A DNA stretch of 45,417 nucleotides, taken from positions 1 to 45,417 of IMG/VR virus record IMGVR_UViG_3300042876_000278; one strand, given 5' to 3'. Position 1 is the first letter of the stretch. Each line of letters begins with the position of its first letter. A program made the position numbers and the translations under genes. Shown here piece by piece: positions 6,521-12,725 of this stretch. The notes beneath the pieces are model-generated. The model searched no databases. It was not told the DNA's origin and saw nothing but the letters and a program-made list of their open reading frames with translations. The stretch comes from a virus.

Positions 6521-7223
6521 TTGATAGTTGGTTTAAAAATTCTCTTGCTTCTTCTACTTTCTTGTGGGCCTTGTCGATGTCGGCCTGGTTACGGTCGATA
6601 ATCATTTCGATATATCTTTCCTCAAATGGGATGTCATCAAAGACGTTGTTCTTCTCCACCTGTTCACAGGCCTTTTGATAGGCTTCGTCCGTGTCGGGGT
6701 CGATTACTCCCATCGTCCACAGGAGTTTTTTCTTCTCGTCCTCGATGAGTTTTAAGGGGGTGTTAACCAAGCAGTACACCAATCGGGCCTGTTGCGCTCC
6801 GGTCAGGTCCATGTACGCCTGGAGCTGCCAGTAATACCGTTTATCAAGAGCCTTACCTAACTGGCCGTAGAAGGAAAAAATACTCCATGATGTTTTCAGG
6901 TCAATGATAACCGATGCCGAGTTGATGGACTCCCCGATGTATAGGTCGGGTGTACCGATAAACCACTCATTCTCAATGGTTTCTTTGTTCTTCTCGTACA
7001 CGGTTTTCTTGACTACTGAATACAGGTCGATAGAGTCCTCCTCGGCCAGTATGCCCTTTTCAATGTATTTGTTGGTGATGTCTTTTACCCGTCCGTACTT
7101 GCGCTCAACGTAGCACTCAAGCATATAAGACTTTGCTGTTTCGCCCCATTGGTCTTTCGTGCGGGATTCCGTCATGAGCAGTCCTAGACTGGACGGGTGG
7201 AATTTGTAATCGTTGAACATCAC
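6513..7223 (-). CDS. PD-(D/E)XK exonuclease, YqaJ/RecE-like recombination nuclease
   Basis: 236 residues with the active-site layout of the PD-(D/E)XK superfamily: GTPDLYIG at 90-97 (Asp93), IIDLKTSW at 106-113 (Asp108-x-Lys110), and a [10 protein letters not shown] helix at 131-140 supplying the downstream Gln/Tyr. An N-terminal '[20 protein letters not shown]' corresponds to the helix with the first acidic residue. Such enzymes degrade one strand of a duplex so that the partner annealing protein can load. It sits between the Rad52-like gene and SSB, forming a complete phage recombination cassette. Start codon overlaps its neighbour. Confidence 0.75.
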   Translation of the reverse strand: MMFNDYKFHPSSLGLLMTESRTKDQWGETAKSYMLECYVERKYGRVKDITNKYIEKGILAEEDSIDLYSVVKKTVYEKNKETIENEWFIGTPDLYIGESINSASVIIDLKTSWSIFSFYGQLGKALDKRYYWQLQAYMDLTGAQQARLVYCLVNTPLKLIEDEKKKLLWTMGVIDPDTDEAYQKACEQVEKNNVFDDIPFEERYIEMIIDRNQADIDKAHKKVEEAREFLNQLSND

Positions 7224-7831
7224 TTAACCCCGTTTACCAGTTGTTTCCGTTTCTCTAAGCGGTCAATTATTTCCATGTCGGGCTTGAACTCCAGGACATC
7301 CTTACGGTTCAGGTCAGACCCGAAGATTTTGCCGAAGTGGTGGCAAGCGTCTTTGATTGCAAGGGTCTTGGCTATTGGCAGGGCCATTGAAAGCGCACCG
7401 CTATTGATGTTGTCAGAATTAAAAGGTACTTTGATGTTCATCTCCTTTTCTTCCTCTGTCCTTTTTCGGAGTTGTAATTCGGTTGCTCCAATTCCGTCAT
7501 GGTATTCCATCTGACCCGTTACCGGGTTTAGGTAGTGGATTCTTACGACCACATACACCCCGTTAAAAGCCGTCCCCTCTCTGAGGACTTCAATCTTGTA
7601 GGACTTGAAAATCTTTCTTAGAAGGTACTCCACCTTGTCAATCGGCAGGTACTTGTGGCCCTTTACATAGGGGTGTTCCTTAATCCAGGTAGCCGGGGGT
7701 GGGGTGTTGGTGATGATGTTGAGAGCCTCCATCTGCGGGGCTTCTTCTACGCCCTCAAACAGTTGGGCGATGGTTGGGAGTTTAGTCTCCTGTTTGGGGG
7801 GAATAGTATTCAGTTCTGAATTGGGTTTCAT
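7220..7831 (-). CDS. Rad52-like single-strand annealing recombinase
   Basis: The start is placed at the ATG at 7831 (MKPNSELNTIPPKQ), because 30 further upstream codons overlap the preceding gene and look non-coding. From residue 60 the protein has YLPIDKVEYLLRKIFKSYKI, VYVVVRIHYLNP and DGIGATELQLRK. It ends with SGALSMALPIAKTLAIKDAC then HHFGKIFG (145-171), like the 'A.s.A.k.A...G..fG' helix of Rad52/SSAP proteins. With the neighbouring nuclease it would repair and recombine phage DNA by annealing. Assignment to the Rad52 group is by pattern only; RecT-type is the alternative. Confidence 0.6.
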   Translation of the reverse strand: MKPNSELNTIPPKQETKLPTIAQLFEGVEEAPQMEALNIITNTPPPATWIKEHPYVKGHKYLPIDKVEYLLRKIFKSYKIEVLREGTAFNGVYVVVRIHYLNPVTGQMEYHDGIGATELQLRKRTEEEKEMNIKVPFNSDNINSGALSMALPIAKTLAIKDACHHFGKIFGSDLNRKDVLEFKPDMEIIDRLEKRKQLVNGVK

Positions 7832-7841
7832 GGCTTTTGGT

Positions 7842-8039
7842 TTATTCCTGTATGTCGAGTGAGCGATACCATGCTTTCTCGGCTTGATCGTCTTCGTATT
7901 CTTCGATGAACTGCATGGCATCCTTTATGTCTTTGACGGGTTCATCCTCGTTAATAACCACATCCCTATCCATGTCGTAGATGTAGATGTCAACCCCGTT
8001 GAGGTCGTGTTGCAGGTCGTAGCGTTTGGCGTATCTCAT
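7842..8039 (-). CDS. Hypothetical acidic small protein, 65 aa
   Basis: Acidic protein starting MRYAKRYDLQHDLNGVDIYI with DMDRDVVINEDEPVKDIKDA following. Negative charge and small size recall phage DNA-mimic or inhibitor proteins, but there is no direct evidence. Its first 50 bases overlap the 3' end of the upstream gene in another frame, which is unusual for this genome, where overlaps are mostly 4 bases. Confidence 0.6.
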   Translation of the reverse strand: MRYAKRYDLQHDLNGVDIYIYDMDRDVVINEDEPVKDIKDAMQFIEEYEDDQAEKAWYRSLDIQE

Positions 8040-8205
8040 GGCTCGGTTTGGTTGAGTTTATTTCAGTTTCGATCTTATAGAGTTTCTTCACCTTCATCCA
8101 GATATCGTGGTTGTCTTTCGGCCCCAGGATTTCCAGTACGTCAAGGATGGCTGAGTTGTACCCGTTCTCGCGGACTAACTCAATGGTTTCTTTGTCGGGG
8201 ATCAT
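7990..8205 (-). CDS. Hypothetical small protein, 71 aa, with long overlap
   Basis: The first 50 residues look like a compact helical protein (IELVRENGYNSAILDVLEIL, then DIWMKVKKLY). The last 17 residues (after NSTKPSHEIR) lie over the next gene in another frame and are proline- and arginine-rich. Stops exist in the neighbouring frame just before the overlap, so the tail may be a frameshift product or simply a long overlap. Function unknown. Confidence 0.55.
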   Translation of the reverse strand: MIPDKETIELVRENGYNSAILDVLEILGPKDNHDIWMKVKKLYKIETEINSTKPSHEIRQTLRPATRPQRG

Positions 8206-8660
8206 AGTGCTTTGATTTTCTCAATGATGGCTTCTGTCAAATACTTTCGGCAGATGTCAGCCGTTGCCTTTTGGTTCGCTTGTTTGGCGGCGGCATAGGC
8301 GGCGGCATCGGCGGCATAGGCGGCGGCATCGGCGGCATAGGCGGCGGCATCGGCGGCATAGGCGGCGGCATCGGCGGCTCTTAACTCAGCGTCCGTAGCA
8401 TTTCCTTCACCGTACCTAATGGCAACCTCTACCGCCTTGCGGCTAAGTTCATCCTTCATCAAATGAAGCACAGTAGCCGCACAATGACCCTTCGCTAAAG
8501 TCAACAACCGAAAGTCAACATCTACCTTTTTAGCAAGCCACAAAAGCCAGTCCCCACGATGGCAGGTATTTATTACTTCCTCAATGGTCTTGCCTTTAGC
8601 CCATACACGGGCACCTTCACAGGCACCGAGGTCAATCAAAATTTGGTCTAATGTTTTCAT
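8202..8660 (-). CDS. Imm5-like protein with Ala-rich repeat, 152 aa
   Basis: The N-terminal half matches the pattern of putative Imm5 immunity proteins: an 'LGACEGARVWAKGKTIEEV' opening followed by CHRGDWLLWLAKK at about 33-45, then 'HCAATVLHLM..E'. A stretch of residues at about 95-124 is a perfect repeat of a seven-residue unit (AADAAAY) encoded by four exact 21-bp copies. The C-terminus returns to a normal helix (TADICRKYLTEAIIEKIKAL). Proteins of this type are frequent in phages and mobile elements. The name implies toxin immunity, but the role in phages is not established. Confidence 0.6.
   Translation of the reverse strand: MKTLDQILIDLGACEGARVWAKGKTIEEVINTCHRGDWLLWLAKKVDVDFRLLTLAKGHCAATVLHLMKDELSRKAVEVAIRYGEGNATDAELRAADAAAYAADAAAYAADAAAYAADAAAYAAAKQANQKATADICRKYLTEAIIEKIKAL
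8290..8373. repeat. 21-bp tandem repeat, four perfect copies (in-frame, Ala-rich)
   Basis: The unit GCGGCATAGGCGGCGGCATCG is repeated four times without a mismatch, followed by a five-base partial copy. A multiple of three keeps the reading frame, so copy number can change without breaking the protein. Copy-number variation between isolates is expected. Confidence 0.95.
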
Positions 8661-8953
8661 AGGTAAGTCTCAGGATAGCCGCCACGTTTAGAGAAATAGG
8701 AACCGGGATGCCAGTTACGTTCATCCTCCCTGCGCTCTGCCGCCTCGTGTTCGTCTTGGATGATGTCGATAGTGTCTATGCACTCCTTGATGGTTTCCTC
8801 GTCACAATGGTCAAGGACACGGCCTTCGGGTGTGTAGATCGTGAACGGTTCACTTCCGTAGGGTTCGTCTGTGATGGTGTACCCGCGATGGGTAGCTAAA
8901 ACGGTGGGTCTCATAGTTCGCGGCGTGTTGATAGGGAGTATCTCATTATCCAA
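8657..8953 (-). CDS. Hypothetical protein, 98 aa
   Basis: The middle of the protein (ATHRGYTITDEPYGSEPFTI then YTPEGRVLDHCDEETIKECI) looks like a short beta sheet followed by a helix. This is similar to small phage proteins that open with 'y.G..I.......I....G' strands. The C-terminus is charged. No family assignment. Overlaps both neighbours by a few bases, as expected for a real gene in this operon. Confidence 0.6.
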   Translation of the reverse strand: MDNEILPINTPRTMRPTVLATHRGYTITDEPYGSEPFTIYTPEGRVLDHCDEETIKECIDTIDIIQDEHEAAERREDERNWHPGSYFSKRGGYPETYL

Positions 8954-9155
8954 TTAAGTTTTGAAGGGCTATCACTTTTGCGCTATGTTCGATGCGGCGA
9001 CCATTACAAGTATCCCAAGTCTCCAATTGGTGAAGTCTTTTGCGGAATTGTTTTTCGGTTTTTAACGTAAGGGCATAGGCGGCTTGCCATGACTCTACCA
9101 TTTTCTGAAATTCATCGTTGGGGTGAAATTGTGATTCTGTCAGTTGCTTTTTCAT
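8946..9155 (-). CDS. First gene of leftward operon, hypothetical, 69 aa
   Basis: The start is placed at the ATG at 9155 (MKKQLTESQFHPNDEFQKMV). The frame is open 21 codons upstream, but that extension crosses the predicted promoter and has an unlikely composition. The product is a basic helical protein with KTEKQFRKRLHQLE. It is the first gene after the leftward promoter, a position typical of early host-takeover proteins. Function unknown. Confidence 0.6.
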   Translation of the reverse strand: MKKQLTESQFHPNDEFQKMVESWQAAYALTLKTEKQFRKRLHQLETWDTCNGRRIEHSAKVIALQNLIG

Positions 9156-9188
9156 GGCTTTGGTTTTTGTTGTGCGTTGATTACATGA

Positions 9189-9219
9189 GCAAGGTACACT
9201 AATAATTTTATTAGTCAAA
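9189..9219 (-). promoter_or_regulatory. Leftward early promoter, Bacteroidetes type
   Basis: Read on the minus strand: TTTG (9216-9219), 19 bases, then TACCTTGC (9189-9196), a partial match to TAnnTTTG. It lies 34 bases upstream of the first leftward gene. The spacer holds a perfect inverted repeat. The -33 box is exact, the -7 box is imperfect. Confidence 0.5.
9199..9214. promoter_or_regulatory. Operator-like inverted repeat in the leftward promoter spacer
   Basis: CTAATAATTTTATTAG is a perfect 7-bp inverted repeat with a 2-bp centre. It occupies the spacer between the -33 and -7 boxes, where a bound dimer would block RNA polymerase. The binding protein is unknown; the LuxR-type HTH, the RHH protein or a host factor are candidates. 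Confidence 0.5.
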
Positions 9220-9253
9220 CTTTTCCCCTATTTTTTTTATCCTTTTTTTATAC

Positions 9254-9261
9254 TATGTTTG
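9254..9261 (+). promoter_or_regulatory. Rightward promoter -7 element, TATGTTTG
   Basis: TATGTTTG is an exact TAnnTTTG match, but the expected TTTG about 20 bases upstream is replaced by a T-rich run. It ends only 4 bases before the first rightward ATG (9266). If it is used, the transcript would be leaderless or nearly so. Confidence 0.45.
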
Positions 9262-9265
9262 CCTC

Positions 9266-9445
9266 ATGCTTGGAAGAAAACCGAAATACGACGTAAAAAG
9301 CCTGCAAATTGGCCAAAAAATGGCCCTCAAGGGTATGGCCAAAAAATTCTCCAACCAGTACGTTTATTCCTTCAACCAACGGGGGCCGGAAAAATACCGC
9401 CGTTTGGTGGAGGGGAAAGAGGTATTCGTGGAGCGTGTCGCATGA
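9266..9445 (+). CDS. Small basic protein, first gene of rightward operon, 59 aa
   Basis: Translation from the ATG at 9266 gives MLGRKPKYDVKSLQIGQKMA then a basic alpha/beta sequence with YVYSFNQRGPEKYRRLVEGK and a VFVERVA end. Its TGA overlaps the ATG of the HNH gene (ATGATG). A longer alternative frame across this region has a proline/glycine-rich, low-complexity reading and was not preferred. The high charge fits nucleic-acid binding. No family recognised. Confidence 0.6.
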   Translation: MLGRKPKYDVKSLQIGQKMALKGMAKKFSNQYVYSFNQRGPEKYRRLVEGKEVFVERVA

Positions 9446-9825
9446 TGCCCCTGGAATGTAAGGTTCCCGGATGCGGGAAGCGGACTGAAGGAAAAACGGG
9501 TCTTTGCGCCTCACACAATCGCGCAATGAGGAAGATCATCACCACCCCGATTAAAAAGGTGGGGGACAAACTCAAAAAGGACCTGACCGCCTACGCCGAG
9601 TCGCGCCGGGTGTTCCTTCAAAAGAACCCGCGTTGTGCTGTTTACCCCTCCCAGCGCGCTACGGAAGTCCACCACATGGCCGGGAGAACCGGCAAGATGC
9701 TCATGGATCAAAAGTACTGGCTGCCCGTCTGCCGCTCGGCTCATGTGAAGATCACCACCGACAGCAAATGGGCCATTGAAAACGGGTATAGCCTGCCCCG
9801 AACAACCAAAACCCAAGAAGAATGA
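9442..9825 (+). CDS. HNH-like endonuclease, 127 aa
   Basis: Start chosen at the ATGATG at 9442, in the overlap with the upstream stop. Residues 6-25 form a zinc knuckle (C-x4-C, later C-x2-H: CKVPGCGKRT then LCASHN). The catalytic-type core is NPRCAVYPSQRATEVHHMAG at about 62-81, with EVHH as the first HNH histidines. It is followed by WLPVCRSAHVKIT, where the usual C-x-x-C-H is reduced to C-x-x-x-H. HNH proteins next to terminase are part of the packaging machinery in many siphoviruses, helping to cut concatemers. One expected cysteine is missing, so activity is less certain. Confidence 0.7.
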   Translation: MMPLECKVPGCGKRTEGKTGLCASHNRAMRKIITTPIKKVGDKLKKDLTAYAESRRVFLQKNPRCAVYPSQRATEVHHMAGRTGKMLMDQKYWLPVCRSAHVKITTDSKWAIENGYSLPRTTKTQEE

Positions 9826-10004
9826 AATCTTTTGCAAAACGCCGGCGCATCATCAACGCCCTTCAAACCTTCCGCCCCGGCATGGAAGAGGAACAGGAGG
9901 AAGTCAGTGCCGAGTTCTTGATCCTGATCTTTCTGGCCTTTGTCGGCTTCGGCCATCTGGTAGTATATTTCGGCATGTGGGTAATCTGGATGACTGCCGT
10001 ATGA
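9822..10004 (+). CDS. Small single-pass membrane protein, copy B, 60 aa
   Basis: Reads MKSFAKRRRIINALQTFRPG then acidic residues, then a 25-residue hydrophobic segment with FLAFVGFG and an end in WMTAV. It is a paralogue of the 58-residue protein at 5760-5936: same length, same basic opening, same FRPGME motif, same membrane segment near the C-terminus. It overlaps both neighbours by 4 bases. Function unknown; keeping two copies in opposite transcription units suggests early and late roles. Confidence 0.7.
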   Translation: MKSFAKRRRIINALQTFRPGMEEEQEEVSAEFLILIFLAFVGFGHLVVYFGMWVIWMTAV

Positions 10005-10129
10005 AGATCACCCGCTTTGAGCAATTCGTCGAAAAGGTGGTGCCCTGGTTCATCGCTGTGGCTCTCAGGCCAACGTCATCAAGCCCGACAAGACAAAACA
10101 CGCGCAATTTCGCTAACTTGTCGGCTTAA
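10001..10129 (+). CDS. Very small protein, 42 aa, uncertain
   Basis: An ATG overlaps the stop of the membrane-protein gene (ATGA). It opens a frame reading MKITRFEQFVEKVVPWFIAV then a Ser/Thr/Asn-rich tail. The first 20 residues look like an amphipathic helix plus a short hydrophobic stretch; the tail looks less like protein. It could be a truncated gene. Spacing to the next ATG is 10 bases. Confidence 0.4.
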   Translation: MKITRFEQFVEKVVPWFIAVALRPTSSSPTRQNTRNFANLSA

Positions 10130-10139
10130 ACGGCAACCT

Positions 10140-10343
10140 ATGAGGAAGATAGACATCGTTCGTCAGGCGGTCGAAAAGTTTCCCAACACGGCGAAGAAGA
10201 CAATCGCGAACTACATTTTCAAACACAACCCTGGCCTGTTTAAGGATCAGGAGGCGGCACGGAGATACGTGAGGGGCATCTGTGGAACCGCAGGCAACAA
10301 AAACCCCGACTCTTTTAGCTTTTCCTTTCCTCAACCGAAATGA
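10140..10343 (+). CDS. Small HTH-like protein, 67 aa
   Basis: Start chosen at the ATG at 10140. MRKIDIVRQAVEKFPNTAKK, then TIANYIFKHNPGLFKDQEAA, then RRYVRGICGTAGNK. This resembles the N-terminal helical segment ('kfP.tp..tLA..iy..np.lF.d.E.aR..iR...G..G') that precedes other domains in Bacteroidetes phage proteins. Here it is nearly alone, and the C-terminal SFSFSFPQPK is low-complexity. A second open frame one base over continues further (10282-10446), so the original protein may have been longer. Confidence 0.55.
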   Translation: MRKIDIVRQAVEKFPNTAKKTIANYIFKHNPGLFKDQEAARRYVRGICGTAGNKNPDSFSFSFPQPK

Positions 10344-10446
10344 GGTAGAACGTCCAGCAGAACCCGTCATGCTCTACGGTGGCCGCTCCCAGGTTCCAGC
10401 GATTGATCGGCAGCCACTTGGGGTGTACCGGTACACAAAGCGATAG
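10282..10446 (+). CDS. Short frame, possible displaced C-terminus of the preceding gene
   Basis: In the +1 frame relative to the preceding gene, a GTG opens 54 codons. They contain TLLAFPFLNRNEVERPAEPV then a neat end (VPAIDRQPLGVYRYTKR). The composition is more protein-like than the tail of the upstream frame. It may be a separate GTG-started gene, or the continuation of the 10140 gene after a frameshift in the overlap. Function unknown. Confidence 0.3.
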   Translation: MEPQATKTPTLLAFPFLNRNEVERPAEPVMLYGGRSQVPAIDRQPLGVYRYTKR

Positions 10447-10495
10447 ACGGCTATAAAAAGGTTACAATCGGAAAAATGTAGTAAATTTACGCCCA

Positions 10496-10717
10496 ATGAC
10501 CGAATCAACCCCCATCGTTGACGTTTGGCTCCCCCACGAGGAAGGATACCCGCCAGACTGCCGGATTCCGCTCCAAAGTATCCGGATATGGATACCCCGA
10601 CAACGGACAGCCCTGCGGTTCAACAAACGTGAGGAGGGCCTGCAAGACTACAAAGGACTCCCCTGGACGGTGTACTTCCGCCGGCGCAAAGAGGGGTTCA
10701 TGATTTCACTGCAATGA
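10496..10717 (+). CDS. Hypothetical protein upstream of terminase, 73 aa
   Basis: MTESTPIVDVWLPHEEGYPP followed by short strands (IRIWIPRQ, WTVYFRRRKEGFMISL) suggests a small beta-rich protein. Its stop overlaps the terminase small-subunit start (ATGA), so it is co-translated with packaging genes. About 50 bases upstream are without a gene and hold the palindrome GTAAATTTAC, a weak -7 look-alike. Confidence 0.6.
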   Translation: MTESTPIVDVWLPHEEGYPPDCRIPLQSIRIWIPRQRTALRFNKREEGLQDYKGLPWTVYFRRRKEGFMISLQ

Positions 10718-11088
10718 GACCAAAGGCCACATTAAACCTTCCCGACAAATGGGAGGACGCGATACTCGACATCTACCGCGAAGGCGGATCGGACGTTGAA
10801 GTAAAGGCGTGGCTTTTCGAGAAAAGGGGCTCATTCTCAAACGATTTGTGGGATCGTTGGCTCAAAGAAGAACCAAAGTTTTCGGAAACCATAAAAATAG
10901 GAAAGCTGCTTTCTGAAGCCTGGTGGACCAAAAACGGGCGCGAATGCCTGAAGAATCCCAGGTTCAACTATACCGGATGGTACATGAACATGAAGAACCG
11001 TTTCGGGTGGCGCGACAAGCAGGAGGTCCAGCACAGTATCACCGAAGGCCAACACTTCAAGATTGGTGACACCGTCATCCAGTTCTAA
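10714..11088 (+). CDS. terS: Terminase small subunit
   Basis: 124 residues. An HTH-type N-terminus (DKWEDAILDIYREGGSDVEV, then FEKRGSFSNDLWDRWLKEEP) is followed by the segment typical of Bacteroidetes phage small terminases: SEAWWTKNGRECLKNPRFN then YTGWYMNMKNRFGWRDKQEV. A short beta C-terminus (FKIGDTVIQF) would contact the large subunit. It recognises phage DNA and brings it to the packaging motor. Directly followed, with a 26-base overlap, by the large subunit. Confidence 0.8.
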   Translation: MRPKATLNLPDKWEDAILDIYREGGSDVEVKAWLFEKRGSFSNDLWDRWLKEEPKFSETIKIGKLLSEAWWTKNGRECLKNPRFNYTGWYMNMKNRFGWRDKQEVQHSITEGQHFKIGDTVIQF

Positions 11089-12373
11089 CGTCATTTTTGA
11101 GCCCTACCCGAAACAGCTAGAGTTTATCGAAGCTGTTTTCTCCGGGAAATATTCGTTCCTGTGCTACGGCGGGGCAATGGGCGGAGGTAAGTCCTACGTC
11201 TGCCTAGCGATCGCTATCCTACTGGCCAAAGTCTACCCCGGCTCTATTTGGTGCGTGATTCGCGAATCGCTCCCCACCCTGAAAAAGACCTCCCTGGCCA
11301 CGTTCATGAAGGTCTGCCCCAAGCAGTTCATCGCCGGCTACAACCAACAGGACCAGACGGTAACTTTCACCAACGGGTCGAAAATGCTGTTCATGGCCGA
11401 GGACTACGCCAACGACAAGGATTTCGACCGGTTCAAGGGCTTGGAGGTATCGGGCTTCATCCTGGAACAGATCGAAGAACTCAACGAGGGCCTTTTGGAC
11501 GTTTGTTTCATCCGGGCCGGGCGTCATAAGCTGCCCAAGCAACCGCCGCCCCTGGTGATCGCCAACGTCAACCCCACGCTCATGTGGCCCAAGGCGAAGA
11601 TTTACGACGCCTACAATTCGGGCACCCTCCCCCCGGATTGGTTCTACCTGCCGGCCAAGATCACCGACAACCCTGCTTTGTCCACCGACAACGCCTACAT
11701 GGACCGGCTCAAGAACCTGGACGCGCTGACCTATCGGCGGCTGATCGACGGGGACTGGACGGCCTTCGCGGTGAAATCTCCGTTCCTGTACTCTTTCTCG
11801 ATTGCCAAGCACGAAATCGAGTCCTACGCCCCGAATCCAAACCTGCCGATTATCATCTCGTTCGACTTCAACAAGGACCCCATGACGTGTCTTGTCGGGC
11901 AATCCCTGGACCTGCGGCATCTGTGCATTTTTGACGAACTCAAGATCGCCAACGGGTCCACCCCGGAACTATGCGAAATGATCGTGGCCAAATACCCGCG
12001 CTGGCTGGGTCAGATTTACGTCACCGGGGACGCTTCAGGTCATTCACGCTCCCCCCTGGTACGCGGGGGGGTGAACCACTACATCATCATCAAAAAGGCC
12101 CTGGGGATAAAGGACGGGCAGTTTTGGGTCCGCAAGCAGAATTTAAGCCATATAAACTCGCGGGTCCTTTGCAATAGTGTCCTGCAAAATGCTAATTTTA
12201 CTATTACCAAAAACTGCAAGGAAACGGTGGCTGACTGTGTATATGCCTCGGTGGACGAGGAGGGGGAACTGATTAAGACCGTGAAGGAAGGCCGCCACTT
12301 TTTCGACAACGTCAGGTATATGATCGACGCCAAGTTCCCGGATTTCATCACCAAGCCGCAGAAATACCAATGA
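11063..12373 (+). CDS. terL: Terminase large subunit (packaging ATPase/nuclease)
   Basis: 436 residues, normal for the family. N-terminal ATPase: an adenine-binding region (FEPYPKQLEFI), Walker A GGAMGGGKS at 36-44, and Walker B with catalytic Glu at about 129-138 (GFILEQIEEL). C-terminal RNase H-fold nuclease: IISFDFNKDPMTCLVG (about 262-277) supplies the first aspartate, YVTGDASGHSRS (about 318-329) a second, and an acidic residue near NVRYMIDAKFPDF a third. It pumps and cuts DNA into the prohead at the portal. Start chosen to overlap terS. The glycan island follows with no terminator between. Confidence 0.92.
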   Translation: MVTPSSSSNVIFEPYPKQLEFIEAVFSGKYSFLCYGGAMGGGKSYVCLAIAILLAKVYPGSIWCVIRESLPTLKKTSLATFMKVCPKQFIAGYNQQDQTVTFTNGSKMLFMAEDYANDKDFDRFKGLEVSGFILEQIEELNEGLLDVCFIRAGRHKLPKQPPPLVIANVNPTLMWPKAKIYDAYNSGTLPPDWFYLPAKITDNPALSTDNAYMDRLKNLDALTYRRLIDGDWTAFAVKSPFLYSFSIAKHEIESYAPNPNLPIIISFDFNKDPMTCLVGQSLDLRHLCIFDELKIANGSTPELCEMIVAKYPRWLGQIYVTGDASGHSRSPLVRGGVNHYIIIKKALGIKDGQFWVRKQNLSHINSRVLCNSVLQNANFTITKNCKETVADCVYASVDEEGELIKTVKEGRHFFDNVRYMIDAKFPDFITKPQKYQ

Positions 12374-12540
12374 TTTCAATAGTTGAAAACCGCGACTGCA
12401 TGGAGGCTATGAGGGAGTTCCCTGATAAATACTTTGAGCTGGCCTTTGACTTCTGGGGTTACGAGTTGGACAAGGAGTATTTTGATGCAAGCGTAAAGAG
12501 ATTTGAACAACACAAGGCACAATTAAACCTATTCAAATGA
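12370..12540 (+). pseudogene. Internally deleted DNA methyltransferase remnant, 56 aa
   Basis: The frame begins MISIVENRDCMEAMREFPDK then YFELAF, which is the opening of phage DNA adenine methyltransferases ('I.n.Dcme.m...pD.yfDLa..DPPY'). Without a break it continues DFWGYELDKEYFDASVKRFE and ends LNLFK, which is the C-terminal block of the same family ('G.ElD.eYf..a..R......q..LF'). The catalytic DPPY segment and about 100 or more residues between are missing, so it cannot be an active methyltransferase. Both ends keep 4-base ATGA overlaps with terminase and the next gene. This points to an in-frame deletion rather than random decay. Confidence 0.75.
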
Positions 12541-12725
12541 ACCAACTCCCCCTTTTCGGTTTCCGCGACATGAAGCCCAAGGCCAGGGTCCCCATCAGTC
12601 GGGAGCGGATCGAGGAGGCAAAGAAACTGTTTCAAGGCGGGGACATTAAAGGATCGGTTGAGGTGTTGCGGGAAGTTCGGTACAAGTTGGAAGCCTACTG
12701 CGCGAGGATAAACTCAAAGCCATGA
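12537..12725 (+). CDS. Small helical protein, 62 aa
   Basis: MNQLPLFGFRDMKPKARVPI followed by a basic helix pair (SRERIEEAKKLFQGGDIKGS, EVLREVRYKLEAYC). The second half looks like a helical hairpin of TPR type. Overlaps both neighbours by 4 bases. It is the first intact gene of the island after the methyltransferase remnant. Function unknown. Confidence 0.55.
   Translation: MNQLPLFGFRDMKPKARVPISRERIEEAKKLFQGGDIKGSVEVLREVRYKLEAYCARINSKP

Noticed and set aside
7832-7921. N-terminal extension of the Rad52-like protein
   Set aside because: Overlaps the coding part of the upstream gene and reads as a Ser/Lys/Arg-rich stretch without order; the ATG at 7831 is preferred.
8281-8385. CRISPR-like repeat array
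   Set aside because: The repeats are contiguous with no spacers and lie in frame within a coding gene; they are a tandem coding repeat.
9259-9441. Longer N-terminus for the HNH protein
   Set aside because: The upstream extension is Pro/Gly/Lys-rich and overlaps a better frame (9266-9445) whose stop forms an ATGATG junction with the HNH start at 9442.
10481-10490. GTAAATTTAC palindrome as a promoter for the terminase genes
   Set aside because: TAAATTTA misses the final G of the TAnnTTTG box and there is no TTTG at the proper distance upstream; a perfect 10-bp palindrome of AT-rich sequence can arise by chance.
11219-11920. Minus-strand frame of 233 codons opposite the large terminase
   Set aside because: Shadow of a GC-rich gene with strong Walker and nuclease motifs on the plus strand; composition Val/Gly/Arg/Glu-rich without protein-like order.
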